Both the position numbers and the translations under genes were made by a program. Below, piece after piece: positions 52,311 through 62,500 of a stretch of DNA of 64,000 nt (the stretch's first letter is position 1; the number at the start of each line of letters is the position of its first letter). Source of the DNA: JACKII01 sp965202745 (GTDB lineage Bacteria; Pseudomonadota; Alphaproteobacteria; Bin95); contig CBDBCB010000021.1 in NCBI GenBank assembly GCA_965202745.1, forward strand, positions 62,001 to 126,000, given 5' to 3'. The notes beneath the pieces are model-generated. The model had not been told where the DNA came from and searched no databases. It was given only the letters and a program-made list of their open reading frames with translations.

Positions 52311-53425
52311 CTATTCTGCTGCCCGCGATTGGGTGCGCGCGGTATCGATCGCGGCGGCGTCCTCTCGCATGCGGGAGATCAGTTCGCGGCCGTACTCAGC
52401 AGCATCTTCCAGCGGGTTGAAGCCGCGCAGCAGGATGCCCTCGACGCCCATTTCGTAGTATTTCAGGCAGCTTTCGGCCACCTGCTCCGGCGTGCCGATC
52501 AGACAGGTGGAGTTGCCGCGCGCGCCCGTCGCCTCCGCGATAGCCATCCACAACCGTTCGTCTTGAATCTCGTTCTCTGCTGCTGCCGCCAGCAGGCGGT
52601 CGGATGACACGCTGGTGCTTTCCGGTGCCTTACCGCCAGCAGCATCCTTGATGTCAGCCAGCATTTTGCGGGCCTTATCCCAGGCCGCGCCCTCCGTCTC
52701 CGCGATGATTGGGCGGAGAGAGATGTTGAAGCCTGGTTCCTTGCCAAAGGGCCGCTCGTACTTGGCGCAGCGGGCGCGGAAGTCGGCGATCCGCTCCGCT
52801 ACCACCGCGCGTGGTTCGCCAAAGATGGCAAAGATATCACAGTGCTCCGCCCCCATTTCCAGCGCTTCCTCCGACGAGCCGCCGAACAACACCGGCGGCG
52901 TCGGTTGCTGGAAGGGCTTCACGTCGGTCGAGCCTTGCGCGACCTTGTAGAATTCCCCGTCGAAGTCGAAGGGTATCCCTGCCCATTCCTGGCGCATGAT
53001 GTGCACATACTCGCCAGAGCGGCGGTAGCGGGTGGACTTGTCGGACCAGTCGCCATCCTGCGCCATCTCCGCATCACTAGCGCGGTGATGATATGCAGGC
53101 CCATCCGGGCAAGGCCGTCATCCGTCGCCCAGAAATTATCGAAGGTGGCGAATTTTCTGGCTGCCAGCGTCGGCGCGACAAAGCCTGGCCGGTGCGCAAC
53201 CGGGTAGCCTAGCCGCTCTGTGTGGGCCGCACAATAGCTGGCCACACCGAAGCCATCGGCTGCCCGTGAGGTATAGCCGACCAAGGCCCAGTCGAAGGCG
53301 GACCGGTCATGCGCCTGGGCGAATTCGCGGGTATATTCTTTTGAGATGCCGCCGGTAATGATGTGAACGGTGGTCTCACCCGTAGGCGGCTCGACGCCGA
53401 TCATGCCGGTAATGCGCAGGGGCAT
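52311..53425 (-). pseudogene. Alkanesulfonate monooxygenase-like LLM oxidoreductase with frameshift near 53090
   Basis: ATG 53425 (GGAGGAA upstream) starts MPLRITGMIGVEPPTGETTV. Through LGYPVAHRPGFVAPTLAARK and LARMGLHIIT it follows the SsuD-like family, then loses frame; one extra base gives GASDAEMAQDGDW, and the rest (FQQPTPPVLFGGSSEEALEMGAE) continues in frame to 52311. Restored length is about 371 aa. The lesion is at GCGC, not a long homopolymer. Followed by the VOC gene. Confidence 0.8.
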
Positions 53426-53602
53426 GGCTGTTCCTCCGAAGGTAGGCTGTCAGGATGTCTGTTCGGCAGCAGAGGGGCAAGTCACAGCCGCAGCTTACCC
53501 CAAAAAGCGGCAGGCAAGGCGGCAGATAAGGCGACAGACTAGGTAATGGACCAACGGGACCGAATTCCGTTAGATTCCGGCTGGTAACCCGGAGGATCAA
53601 AT

Positions 53603-54433
53603 ATGCCATTCACCCAAGCCCAACTGGATCAGTACGAGACCGAAGGCTGCCTGTTTCCGGTACCGGTACTGAGTGCCGATGAAGTCGCTGCCTGCCGCGC
53701 CAGTCTGGAAGAGGTGGAGGCCCAACAGGAGGGCGCGCTGTTGCCGAGCCAGCAGCCCAAATCTCACCTGGTGTTCAAATGGCTGGACGACCTGATCCGC
53801 GACCCGCGTGTGCTCGACCCGATCGAGCAACTGATCGGCCCCAACATCCTGTGCTGGAACACAATTTTTTGGATCAAGGGTGCCAAGTCCGAAAGCTTCG
53901 TCTCCTGGCACCAGGACGATCACTATTGGGGGCTCTCCAGCCCCAAAGTCATCACTGCCTGGTTGGCGCTTTCGCCCGCTCAGGTGGAGAACGGCTGCAT
54001 GCGGGTCATGCCCGGCACCCATAAAGGCAAAGGCCTGAACCACGACGACACCTATCACTCCGACAACATGCTGACCCGTGGCCAGGCCATCACCGAAGGC
54101 GTGGACGACGCCACGGCTGTGCACATGCCGCTGGAGCCGGGGCAGATGTCGATCCACAACTACCGCCTTGCCCACGCAAGCGGCCGAAATCTTGGCGCGA
54201 ACCGCCGCATCGGTGTCTCCATGCACTTCATGCCGGCGGATACAAAGCAAGTTGTGGGCGATTGGGACTCGGCAGCCTTGGTGCGGGGCGAAGACCCCTA
54301 CCGTTCCTTCGAGCACACACCGCGCGCCTCCCGTGATTTGGATCCGGCGGTCATGCCGTTTCAGGCCAGGGCAGCGGAGGCCATCAACGCGATCCTGTAC
54401 CACGGCGCAGCGGCAAACACGGGTAAGCTGTAG
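53603..54433 (+). CDS. Phytanoyl-CoA dioxygenase (PhyH) family protein
   Basis: 276 aa Fe(II)/2-oxoglutarate oxygenase. Iron ligands His-x-Asp in WHQDDHYWG and the distal His in IHNYRLAHASGRN; Arg for 2-oxoglutarate follows in NLGANRRIGVS. ATG 53603 follows GGAGGATC. The stop TAG at 54431 is also the first three bases of the 55-bp element. Substrate unknown; divergent from the LLM gene. Confidence 0.9.
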   Translation: MPFTQAQLDQYETEGCLFPVPVLSADEVAACRASLEEVEAQQEGALLPSQQPKSHLVFKWLDDLIRDPRVLDPIEQLIGPNILCWNTIFWIKGAKSESFVSWHQDDHYWGLSSPKVITAWLALSPAQVENGCMRVMPGTHKGKGLNHDDTYHSDNMLTRGQAITEGVDDATAVHMPLEPGQMSIHNYRLAHASGRNLGANRRIGVSMHFMPADTKQVVGDWDSAALVRGEDPYRSFEHTPRASRDLDPAVMPFQARAAEAINAILYHGAAANTGKL

Positions 54434-54485
54434 GCGGTTCGATTCAGCAAACGGATGGGGGCCATCTGTTTCCATCGAACCGCTA
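54431..54485. mobile_element. 55-bp reduced copy of the 120-bp element
   Basis: TAGGCGGTTCGATTCAGCAA begins, and TTTCCATCGAACCGCTA ends, a palindrome with ten-base perfect ends GCGGTTCGAT/ATCGAACCGC. It equals the second hairpin of copies 1 and 2, flanked by TAG and CTA. Its first three bases are the PhyH stop codon. Confidence 0.75.
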
Positions 54486-54505
54486 GCCGCTGCCTGGCGC
54501 AGCAC

Positions 54506-54539
54506 AAAAAAAGGCGGAGCAGCTCGTCGCCACCCCGCC
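54506..54539 (-). terminator. Intrinsic terminator of the DEAD-box gene
   Basis: On the minus strand GGCGG...CCGCC forms a stem followed by seven T (the A run 54506-54512 on the plus strand), 25 bp beyond the helicase stop. Confidence 0.75.
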
Positions 54540-54563
54540 CATTGTTGCCGGACCTAGCTTGAT

Positions 54564-56141
54564 TTAGCTGGCAGCAGCATCCTGCTGCTGCGGACGGCGG
54601 CGGCGTTGGCCGTTACCGCCACCAGGCTTGCCACCTTGCGGGCGCGCACCTTGCGGGCGGGCGCCGGGCTTGCCGTTTTTCGGACGGGCACCCTGCGGAC
54701 GCTGGCCATTGCCATTCTCGCCATTGGGGCGTCCACCATTCGGGCGGTCACCCTGGGGATCGGCCACCTTCACCATGAACACGCTCCTGGCGCCCACCAT
54801 CGGAGCGGCTACCTTCAGCGCGGGCACCCTCGTGACGGCCATCGTCAGCGCAGGCGCGATCAGGGCGGCGCCGTCACGCCATGGTCCATCACCTTCACGG
54901 TGGGGCTGGCGTGCCGGACAGCCATTCTGACCGCCATTGTCACGGCGCGGACCCTGCTGCTTTTGGCGGTGCGGCGGGCGCTGCAGCGGGCCGCTGGGCA
55001 CTTCGCCTTCAGCCGGAATGTCAGCCTTGATCAGCTTCTCAATATCCCGCAATAGGCCGGTTTCGGAACGGTCACAGAGCGCAATTGCAATGCCGCCCTT
55101 GCCCGCGCGGGCCGTGCGGCCGATGCGGTGGACATAGGTTTCCGGCACGTGCGGCAGTTCGAAGTTGATGATGTGCGAAACGTCGTCCACGTCGATGCCG
55201 CGGGCGGCGATGTCGGTCGCCACCAGGATCTTGAGCCTGCCGGTGCGGAAGCCGCCCAGCGTGCGGTCGCGCTGGCCCTGGCTCTTGTTGCCATGCAGGG
55301 CACCGGCTTTCATGCCGTTTTTCTCCAGGTGCTCGCACACCTTGTCCGCGCCGCGTTTGGTGCGGGTGAAGACGATGGCCTGGCGGACCTCATCGTCCTG
55401 CATCAGGCGCACCAGCGTATCGCGCTTGTCGCTGCCGGCGACGTGGATGACCTTCTGGTTGATCTTGTCCACCGGCTTGCCGACGCGGGCGACCGTGATC
55501 TCCTCCGGATCGGTCAGGAAGTCAGCGGCCAGCGACCGGATTTTCTTGGGCATCGTGGCGGAGAACAGCAGGGTCTGCCGGTTGTCCGGCATGGCCTTCA
55601 TGATCTTGCGGATGGCGGGCACAAAGCCCAGGTCCATCATCTGGTCGGCTTCGTCCAGCACCACCGTATTGGCTTCGCGGATGCTGACCGCGCCCGTGGA
55701 CATGTGGTCCAGCAGACGGCCAGGGGTCGCGACCAGCACGTCGACGCCACGCGCCAGCGTCTTGATCTGCGGGCCGGGGCGCACGCCGCCCACCACCATG
55801 GTCACGGAGACCTGCGTGAAACGGCTGTAGGTCTTGACGCTTTCCACGATCTGGGCGGCCAACTCACGGGTTGGCGCAACGATCAGGGCGCGGCAGGTCT
55901 TGGGGTTCGGCAGGCCCTTCAGGCCTTGGATCATTTGCAGGATAGGCAGGGTAAAGGTCGCCGTTTTGCCGGTGCCGGTCTGGGCAAGCCCAACCAGGTC
56001 GCGGCCCTGAAGCAGCACGGGGATTGCCTGTGCCTGGATAGGAGTCGGTGACGTGTAGCCCTGGCGCTCAACAGCACAAAGGATGGATTCGGACAGGCCG
56101 AGTTCTTTAAAATCAGTCAATGTAAAGCTTTCATGCACCAA
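54564..56141 (-). CDS. DEAD-box RNA helicase (RhlE-like) with basic Gly/Arg-rich tail
   Basis: 525 aa. Motif I AQTGTGKT at 53-60, Ia APTRELAAQI, II DEAD at 163-166, III SAT at 194-196, and VI HRIGRTARAG at 338-347. The tail from about 385 is basic and Gly/Pro/Gln-rich (RPQGARP repeats), as in RhlE proteins binding ribosomes. Residues 424-461 switch to hydrophobic content (LIAPALTMAVTRVPAL); reading that DNA (54761-54872) in another frame gives RRRPDRACADDGRHEGARAE, which fits the tail better. Two compensating indels are therefore suspected, but the gene stays open as written. Confidence 0.92.
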   Translation of the reverse strand: MVHESFTLTDFKELGLSESILCAVERQGYTSPTPIQAQAIPVLLQGRDLVGLAQTGTGKTATFTLPILQMIQGLKGLPNPKTCRALIVAPTRELAAQIVESVKTYSRFTQVSVTMVVGGVRPGPQIKTLARGVDVLVATPGRLLDHMSTGAVSIREANTVVLDEADQMMDLGFVPAIRKIMKAMPDNRQTLLFSATMPKKIRSLAADFLTDPEEITVARVGKPVDKINQKVIHVAGSDKRDTLVRLMQDDEVRQAIVFTRTKRGADKVCEHLEKNGMKAGALHGNKSQGQRDRTLGGFRTGRLKILVATDIAARGIDVDDVSHIINFELPHVPETYVHRIGRTARAGKGGIAIALCDRSETGLLRDIEKLIKADIPAEGEVPSGPLQRPPHRQKQQGPRRDNGGQNGCPARQPHREGDGPWRDGAALIAPALTMAVTRVPALKVAAPMVGARSVFMVKVADPQGDRPNGGRPNGENGNGQRPQGARPKNGKPGARPQGARPQGGKPGGGNGQRRRRPQQQDAAAS

Positions 56142-56577
56142 CAGCCCGCAGCCCCTTATGAACGCGGATCGGTTGGCATTCAGTTAACGGCGCTTGCGCA
56201 GATCAGCTGCCGGGACACCCGTGGAGCAGGATGCTCTTCGTCGCGATACCCTGCGGACTGTAGCTCGTAAGCCAGCCCTGAAGCGGGTGCAGTCAATGCC
56301 CGCTCGATAGTTCTACGCGCGGCACGGTTCGCCAGTATGTAGGGAAATTCGTGCTGCAATGCAACAGAAACCGTCGCCCGGTGCCCAGGCCGTCTGTTTC
56401 GCCGCGGTTTATGGAGAGTTTAGCTGCGGTTGATTGAGATACGAGGCAATGTTTGGTCCCGGTTAATGCCATGCGAGCCAATTGGGAGGCCCGTAGCGGT
56501 TACCACAACATTAACGTTTCCCCTTCAAAGAGTTAGCGCCAGTTTGGAGCCCCAACCTCCCATTTTCCGGATTTCAC

Positions 56578-56603
56578 CTAAACAAAACTAAACTTTTCTA
56601 AAC
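56578..56603. promoter_or_regulatory. Three CTAAAC boxes at 10-bp period
   Basis: CTAAAC at 56578, 56588 and 56598, separated by AAAA and TTTT. The core is the same as in the six-box array at 4943-5002 but with a 10-bp period. Could be a transcription-factor array or an A/T-rich curved segment. Confidence 0.45.
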
Positions 56604-56745
56604 ACACCGCCGCCTGAAAACCGCCGTTTCAACCCGGTGTGCACCGCCGCAAAACACCCCGCTTCAACTCGCTGGTGCCTCCTCAATTTGGTGCCGCCAG
56701 CCCTGCTGTACAAGGCTCCGGCCTTTCCCCCCGCAATCATTCTCC

Positions 56746-56836
56746 CTTCACCTTGAGCCGTGCCAAAGGCACGAGTCGAAAGGCCTTCCCGCCCAAAAAT
56801 CTTTCGGCTCGCCGTCATCGGCGGCTCAAGATGAAG
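56746..56836. repeat. Degenerate CTTCACCTTGAGCCG inverted repeat
   Basis: CTTCACCTTGAGCCG (56746-56760) pairs with CGGCTCAAGATGAAG (56822-56836) at 14 of 15 positions. GTGCCAAAGGCAC inside forms its own small hairpin. It looks like a diverged relative of the perfect repeat at 6273-6341. Confidence 0.65.
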
Positions 56837-56981
56837 CGTAGGGCGGCAGAGCCCTACCCCCACACCCGCTGTCCCGGAAACGCGCCGCGTTATCCGGGAT
56901 CTCCCTCCGGGCACCCCTCCACTTCCTCGCCTCGCTCCGCCGCCATGTGTTACCGTCCCACAGCGCATGGGAGGCGCGGGG

Positions 56982-58379
56982 ATGAGTACCACCGTAACCG
57001 AAACCACAAGCTGGCTGGCAGAGGCATGGTCCTATGTCGGTGAGCTGGTTGTCTTCACGGTCATCGCCACGCTCATCGTCGGCTATTTCAACCGCGAGAG
57101 CGCCCGCGCCGCCAAGCAAACTTTGATGCGCGAGCAACTGAAATCCGACCCGCTCTACCGCATAGAAATCGCTGACACTCTCAGCCACAGCCCTGCTGCC
57201 GCCTTCTATCGCCAGGCATTAGACCGGGCATTGGATGGAGCCAACCGTGTGTTCGGCCCACCAAACCAACCCTATGCCCTCGTCTGGTCGCTGTGGCTGG
57301 CCTTGATCTATAGCTGGGTAATGTTCTGGGGCATCTGCGGCGCAGGTGGCAGTTGCCGGGTGCTCAGCACATCGATGCTGGCGGCAGGAGCGACCGCAGC
57401 GGACGCACAGAATGCAGCGCTGATACTGACGCTCGAACTCGGGCCATTGGGTATTGATCTCTACTGGATCGGCAAGCGCATCGGCCAGTGGGAGTGGCGG
57501 CGAGTGCTGCGGCGCTCGAGACGCAGGCAACGGCTCTGGCCAAGACAGTTACCGCTGACGCTGGCATTCGGCGGCCCGCTGCTGGCGCTGGTGCTGGGCG
57601 CGGCGGGCGCGGGCGGGACGGTAGCAGCGGCACTGTTTGGCCTGGTTGCGCTATTCTGCGTCGGCGCAATCCTTGGTGCGCAAGTTTCGCGTTTTGTCCG
57701 ATCACCCTGGATCGGAGCAGGAATAGCCGGAGCCATAGCCCTAGCCGGAGGCGTACTCGTAGCCATAGCCGCGGACGTAGTCTTAGCCTTAGCCGGAGCC
57801 ACAGCCGTAGCTGGAGCCGGAGCCGTCATTTTGGGATTCCTCCAAACCGGGCCAGCCCGCAAGTATCGCGCAGGGCGCAGCATGGTACATACCATCCTCA
57901 AGCACGCCAGCATCGACCTCGCCGCCGCCATCGGCCTGTTGCTGGTGCTGGCAATGGTGCTGGGCTTTGGCTTCGGCGCGGCGGAACGTGGCCAGATAAG
58001 CGGTACGGAAATCCGCCGCCTACCGTTCGCTCAAGCCATTACCGCCGCAGCCAAAGACCCATGGGGCATCGGTGCAGGCGGCGGGCTGTGGTTTACGCTG
58101 ATGCTGATTTCCACCCTCGTCCCGACCGCCATCCACTTCCTGTTCCTGCTCGCCAGCCCCCTGGCGCTGATTCAAGCGGGCAAACAGAAACGCGCCGGAC
58201 TGGGCGTGCAACTCGTCCCCCTATCATGGGACAAGCTGAGCACCGCAGAGCGCGACGCCCTCGCCAACCTGGTCAGCCGGGAACTGGTGCAGCGCGAACA
58301 GGACGGCATCTGGGTGCTAGCCGCCGTCCTGTTCGCGCTCCTCATCACCGGAGCCATTGCTGGTCACCGGCCCATATAG
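56982..58379 (+). CDS. Multi-spanning membrane protein of unknown function
   Basis: 465 aa. An N-terminal helix (VGELVVFTVIATLIVGYF), a cytoplasmic basic stretch (NRESARAAKQTLMREQLKSD), and seven or more hydrophobic segments. The segment about residues 245-290 (GIAGAIALAGGVLVAIAADV and beyond) is almost only A, G, V, I, L and is encoded by degenerate NNAGCC hexamers (57718-57824). C-terminal soluble end LVSRELVQREQDGIW. I do not recognise the family. It overlaps or abuts the cyclase gene that follows, so the two may work together. Confidence 0.7.
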   Translation: MSTTVTETTSWLAEAWSYVGELVVFTVIATLIVGYFNRESARAAKQTLMREQLKSDPLYRIEIADTLSHSPAAAFYRQALDRALDGANRVFGPPNQPYALVWSLWLALIYSWVMFWGICGAGGSCRVLSTSMLAAGATAADAQNAALILTLELGPLGIDLYWIGKRIGQWEWRRVLRRSRRRQRLWPRQLPLTLAFGGPLLALVLGAAGAGGTVAAALFGLVALFCVGAILGAQVSRFVRSPWIGAGIAGAIALAGGVLVAIAADVVLALAGATAVAGAGAVILGFLQTGPARKYRAGRSMVHTILKHASIDLAAAIGLLLVLAMVLGFGFGAAERGQISGTEIRRLPFAQAITAAAKDPWGIGAGGGLWFTLMLISTLVPTAIHFLFLLASPLALIQAGKQKRAGLGVQLVPLSWDKLSTAERDALANLVSRELVQREQDGIWVLAAVLFALLITGAIAGHRPI

Positions 58380-58410
58380 GCTCGCGGTCGTCATTCTGCT
58401 TGCCGCAAGC

Positions 58411-59421
58411 ATGGGTCCCACATTCACGGGGGCCATGAAACGAAACGCCAAACTGTTTACGGCGTCGATGGTTAGCACGTACAGCATCGTTTCTATCGGC
58501 TTTACCCTGGTATTGGCACAACTTCCGGGCGGCTTTGGCCTCGGCCTCGGCGGCTATTTGCTGGGAATGATCTTTGTACCGGCGTTGGTGTTCGGAACCC
58601 TCCAGACGGCCTTGGTTCTGCTGCCTCTTATCCTTTTCCCGGTAGCCGCGATGGCCGTTTTGGGCGCGAGCGGGTTGGAAATCTGGAACGCCGTGGCCTG
58701 GCTCTGTGGCGGAGCTGGGTTCGCTATCGGCTTCGCGTATGTGTTGACCACCATCAACCGCCGCGCGTTCCAACTGGAACAGATGCTGGCGCAGGAAAAG
58801 CAGCACTCTGAAGACCTGCTGCTCAACATCCTGCCAGCCGCCATTACCGAGCGGCTGAAAGCGGGGGAGGAGCACATCGCCGATCACGTGGACAGCGCTA
58901 CTGTTCTGTTCGCAGATCTTGTCGGCTTTACAGAGCTTTCCCGCACCATGCCGCCCGCCAAGCTGGTCGATTTGCTGAACGACCTGTTTTCCCGGTTTGA
59001 CGCTCTGGTTGAACAACACGGGGCGGAGAAAATCAAAACCATTGGTGACGCCTACATGGTGGCGGCCGGCCTCTCTGGCAGCCGCGCGGATCATGTGGCC
59101 GACGTGGCCAATCTGGCGCTCGATATGAAGGAAACCTTCGCAGCATTCCGCGCGGCGCATGGCCTGGACCTGAAGCTCCGCATCGGCGTCCATTCCGGCG
59201 CGGTGGTGGCGGGCGTCATTGGCACCCGCAAGTTCGCCTATGACCTGTGGGGCGATACCGTCAATGTTGCAAGCCGCATGGAGTCCGAAGGCGTGCCTGA
59301 CGAAGTGCAGGTCTCGGAGGAAATCAAGCAGCGGCTGCCCACTGGCTTTTCGATTGTTCCCCGCGGTGAGATTTCCGTGAAAGGCCACCGTCCGCAAAAT
59401 GCCTACCTGCTGCAGCGCTAA
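58411..59421 (+). CDS. Membrane-anchored class III adenylate cyclase
   Basis: 336 aa from ATG 58411 (other options: TTG 58357, ATG 58435; none has a good ribosome site). Three to four membrane helices, then a signalling helix (HSEDLLLNILPAAITERLKAG) and the catalytic domain. First metal Asp in LFADLVGFTELS; adenine-selecting Lys in EKIKTIGDAYMVAAG; Asp in YDLWGDTVNVASRM with the transition-state Asn and Arg. Makes cAMP. Overlap or close spacing with the membrane protein upstream suggests a sensor pair. Confidence 0.85.
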   Translation: MGPTFTGAMKRNAKLFTASMVSTYSIVSIGFTLVLAQLPGGFGLGLGGYLLGMIFVPALVFGTLQTALVLLPLILFPVAAMAVLGASGLEIWNAVAWLCGGAGFAIGFAYVLTTINRRAFQLEQMLAQEKQHSEDLLLNILPAAITERLKAGEEHIADHVDSATVLFADLVGFTELSRTMPPAKLVDLLNDLFSRFDALVEQHGAEKIKTIGDAYMVAAGLSGSRADHVADVANLALDMKETFAAFRAAHGLDLKLRIGVHSGAVVAGVIGTRKFAYDLWGDTVNVASRMESEGVPDEVQVSEEIKQRLPTGFSIVPRGEISVKGHRPQNAYLLQR

Positions 59422-59522
59422 AGCAAATCCCAATCCAATCGGATCGGGTGAACCTGCTCTAGCCTCCAATCCGTTCCCCGCTTAGGCTAACCCTCAAGAA
59501 GCAGCGCCGCCACGCCTCGAGG

Positions 59523-62500
59523 ATGTCCATGCCCATCACTTCCCTGCTGATCGCCAACCGTGGCGAGATTGCCATCCGTATTGCCCGTGCCGCCAGTGAC
59601 CTGGGTATCCGAACGGTTGCCGTTTTCTCTGAAGACGACGCCACCAGCCTGCACACCAGCGTTGCAGACGAAGCTGTCCAACTGGAGGGGCTTGGCGCGC
59701 TCGCCTACCTCAACATTGCGAACGTGGTTGCGGCGGCCAAGGCGGCAGGCTGCGACGCGGTGCATCCGGGCTATGGCTTCCTGGCGGAGCGGGCGGACTT
59801 TGCCGAAGCCTGCGCTGCCGCGGGCCTGACCTTTGTTGGCCCGGCGCCACAACATCTGGCTCTGTTCGGCGACAAGGGCCGGGCGCGCCAGGCAGCGCTC
59901 GCCGCCGACGTGCCGGTCTCCCGCGGTATCGACCGGGCGGTGACACTGGAGGAGGCCAAAGCCTTCTTCGCCAGCCTGGGCGACGGTGGCACCATGATCA
60001 TCAAGGCCGTCGCGGGAGGCGGTGGGCGCGGCACGCGCGCTGTGCTCGCCGCAGACGAGATCGAGCCGCTTTTCGCCCGCTGCCAGTCGGAGGCCAAAGC
60101 ATCCTTCGGCATCGAAGACGTTTACGTGGAGGAGTTCCTGCCCTGTGCCCGCCATGTGGAGGTCCAGATACTGGGCGACCTGTCCGGCGGCATCGCGCAC
60201 CTGGGTGAGCGGGAATGCAGCGTCCAGCGCCGCTATCAGAAAGTGGTGGAGATCGCGCCCGCCCCCAACCTGGACGAGAGCCTGCGCCGCCAGATCATCG
60301 CCGCCGCGGTGCGCTTTGCGAAGTCGGTTGGCTATTCCAGCCTCGGCACGTTCGAGTTCCTGGTGGATGCTACTGGCCGCGCTGACGCCCCGGCCTTCGT
60401 CTTTATTGAGGCCAACGCCCGCCTTCAGGTCGAGCATACGGTGACGGAGCAGGTCACCGGCGTTGATCTGGTGCAGTCACAAATCCGCATGGCGGGCGGC
60501 GAAAGCCTGACGGAGCTCGGCCTCGACGACGAGCGTATGGCAGAGCCGCGCGGCTCTGCCATCCAAGCGCGGGTGAACATGGAAACGCTGAAGCCAGTCG
60601 GCACTGTCCGACCAGGCGGCGGCACGCTGACGGTCTACGAAGCGCCCAGCGGTCCCGGTGTGCGCGTCGATGGCTTCGGCTATGCGGGTTACAAGACCAG
60701 CACCGCGTTCGACTCCCTGCTGGCAAAGGTCATCTGCCACTCGCCCTCCCGCCGGTTCGAGGATGCGATAGCCCGCACCGCCCGCGCGCTGAGCGAATTC
60801 CGGCTGGAGGGTGTGAAGACCAACATTCCGTTCCTGCATAACGTCCTGGCCCATGCGGACTTCGTCGGCGGGCAGGTTCACACGCGCTGGGTGGACGATG
60901 AAATCGCAGCGCTCGCCGCCCCAGCCGAGGCCCGCCACCGCTACAAGCAAGCCGCGGTGCCGGCTTCGGGCGGAGGCCAGGCCGCGGCTGCCAAACCTGC
61001 CGCCGATGGCTACGCGGGCGCACGGGTAGACAATCGCGACCCGTTCGCCCTGTTCGCGCACGATCAGGCGGTGAAGTCGTCTCAGGCCTCGGCTGCGCAG
61101 GAGGAGGCTCAGGCGGCGCTTATCGGCCCGGATGGCTCCATCGGCCTTCCAGCCCCGATCCAGGGCACCATCGTCTCCCATCAGTGTGGCGGCAGGCGAC
61201 CAGGTGCTGAAGGGGCAGCCGATTGCCGTGGTCGAAGCCATGAAGCTGGAGCACGACATTAAGGCTGACCGATCCGGCGTGGTCCGCCAGGTCACCATGG
61301 CCGCGGGCGACGTTGTGCGTGAGGGCTACCCTCTGGTCTTTGTCGAAGAAACCGGCATCGAGGGTGAGTTCGACGGTGGCGGCGAGGCCATCGACCTGGA
61401 CCACATCCGCGGCGACTTGCAGGAAGCCTATGACCGGCACGCGCTCACGCTGGACGAAAACCGGCCCGGCCCGGTCGGCAAGCGGCACAATCTGGGTTAC
61501 CGCACCGCGCGCGAGAATATTGCCGACCTGACCGACGAAGGCTCGTTCGAGGAATACTGGCCGCTGGTGGTGACCAAGCAGCACCAGCGCTACGACCTGG
61601 ACACCTTGCGCGAAAAATACCCCGGCAACGGCGTGGTAGCGGGTATGGGCGCGATCAACGGCGATCTTTTCGGTGACGAGCAGTCCCGTGCCTGCATCTT
61701 CCACTACGACTACACCGTCCTGGCAGGCACCCAAGGCCGCCGCAACCACTACAAGCAGGACCGGATGTTCCATCTGGCGGAGCGCTGGCGCCTGCCGCTG
61801 ATCATGTTCTCCGAAGGCGGCGGCGGCCGCCCTGGTGAAGATGATGATGGACCCCGCGTCGCCTCGACACCCCCACCTTCACCCAGTTCTCGAAACTTTC
61901 CGGCTTGGTGCCGATTGTCGGCGTCAACAACGGGCGCTGCTTCGCGGGCAACACAGCGTTGCTGGCGTGCTGTGACGTGATTATCGCGACGGAGGCTTCC
62001 ACCATCGGCATGGGAGGCCCGGCGATGATCGAGGGCGGGGGCCTCGGCATCTATACGCCGGAGGAAGTGTGCCCGATGTCGATGCAGGTGCCGAACGGTG
62101 TCGTCGACATCCTGGTGAATGACGAGGCGGCGGCGGTGGCGACCGCCAAGAAATACCTCTCCTACTTCCAGGGTCCGATTGACGATTGGGAGGAAGGCCG
62201 CGACCAGCGTCACCTGCGCCACACCATCCCGGAAAACCGCGTCCGCCTCTACGGCATGCGGGAGATCATCCACACGCTAGCGGACAAGGGCAGTGTGCTG
62301 GAGATCCGCGAGAAATTCGGCATCGGCGTCATCACCGCCTTCATCCGGATCGAGGGCAAGCCCATGGGCGTGCTCGCCAACAACCCGCACCATCTGGCCG
62401 GTGCGGTGGATAGCGACGGCGCGGACAAGGGCGTGCGCTTCCTTCAGTTGTGCGATGCCTTCGACATTCCGGTGCTGAGCCTGATCGATTGCCCCGGCAT

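Larger units (their letters stand above)
56142..56981. other. Non-coding 840-bp region between divergent helicase and membrane protein genes
   Basis: No credible gene on either strand; open frames here lack homology-like patterns. Contains a three-box CTAAAC array (56578-56603) and an imperfect inverted repeat (56746-56836). The 5' end of the helicase transcript must lie in its left part; long leaders are common for cold-shock helicases. Confidence 0.65.

Noticed and set aside
56588..57007. 139-codon open frame on the minus strand
   Set aside because: Antisense to a repeat and to the start of the membrane protein; compositionally biased, no family features.
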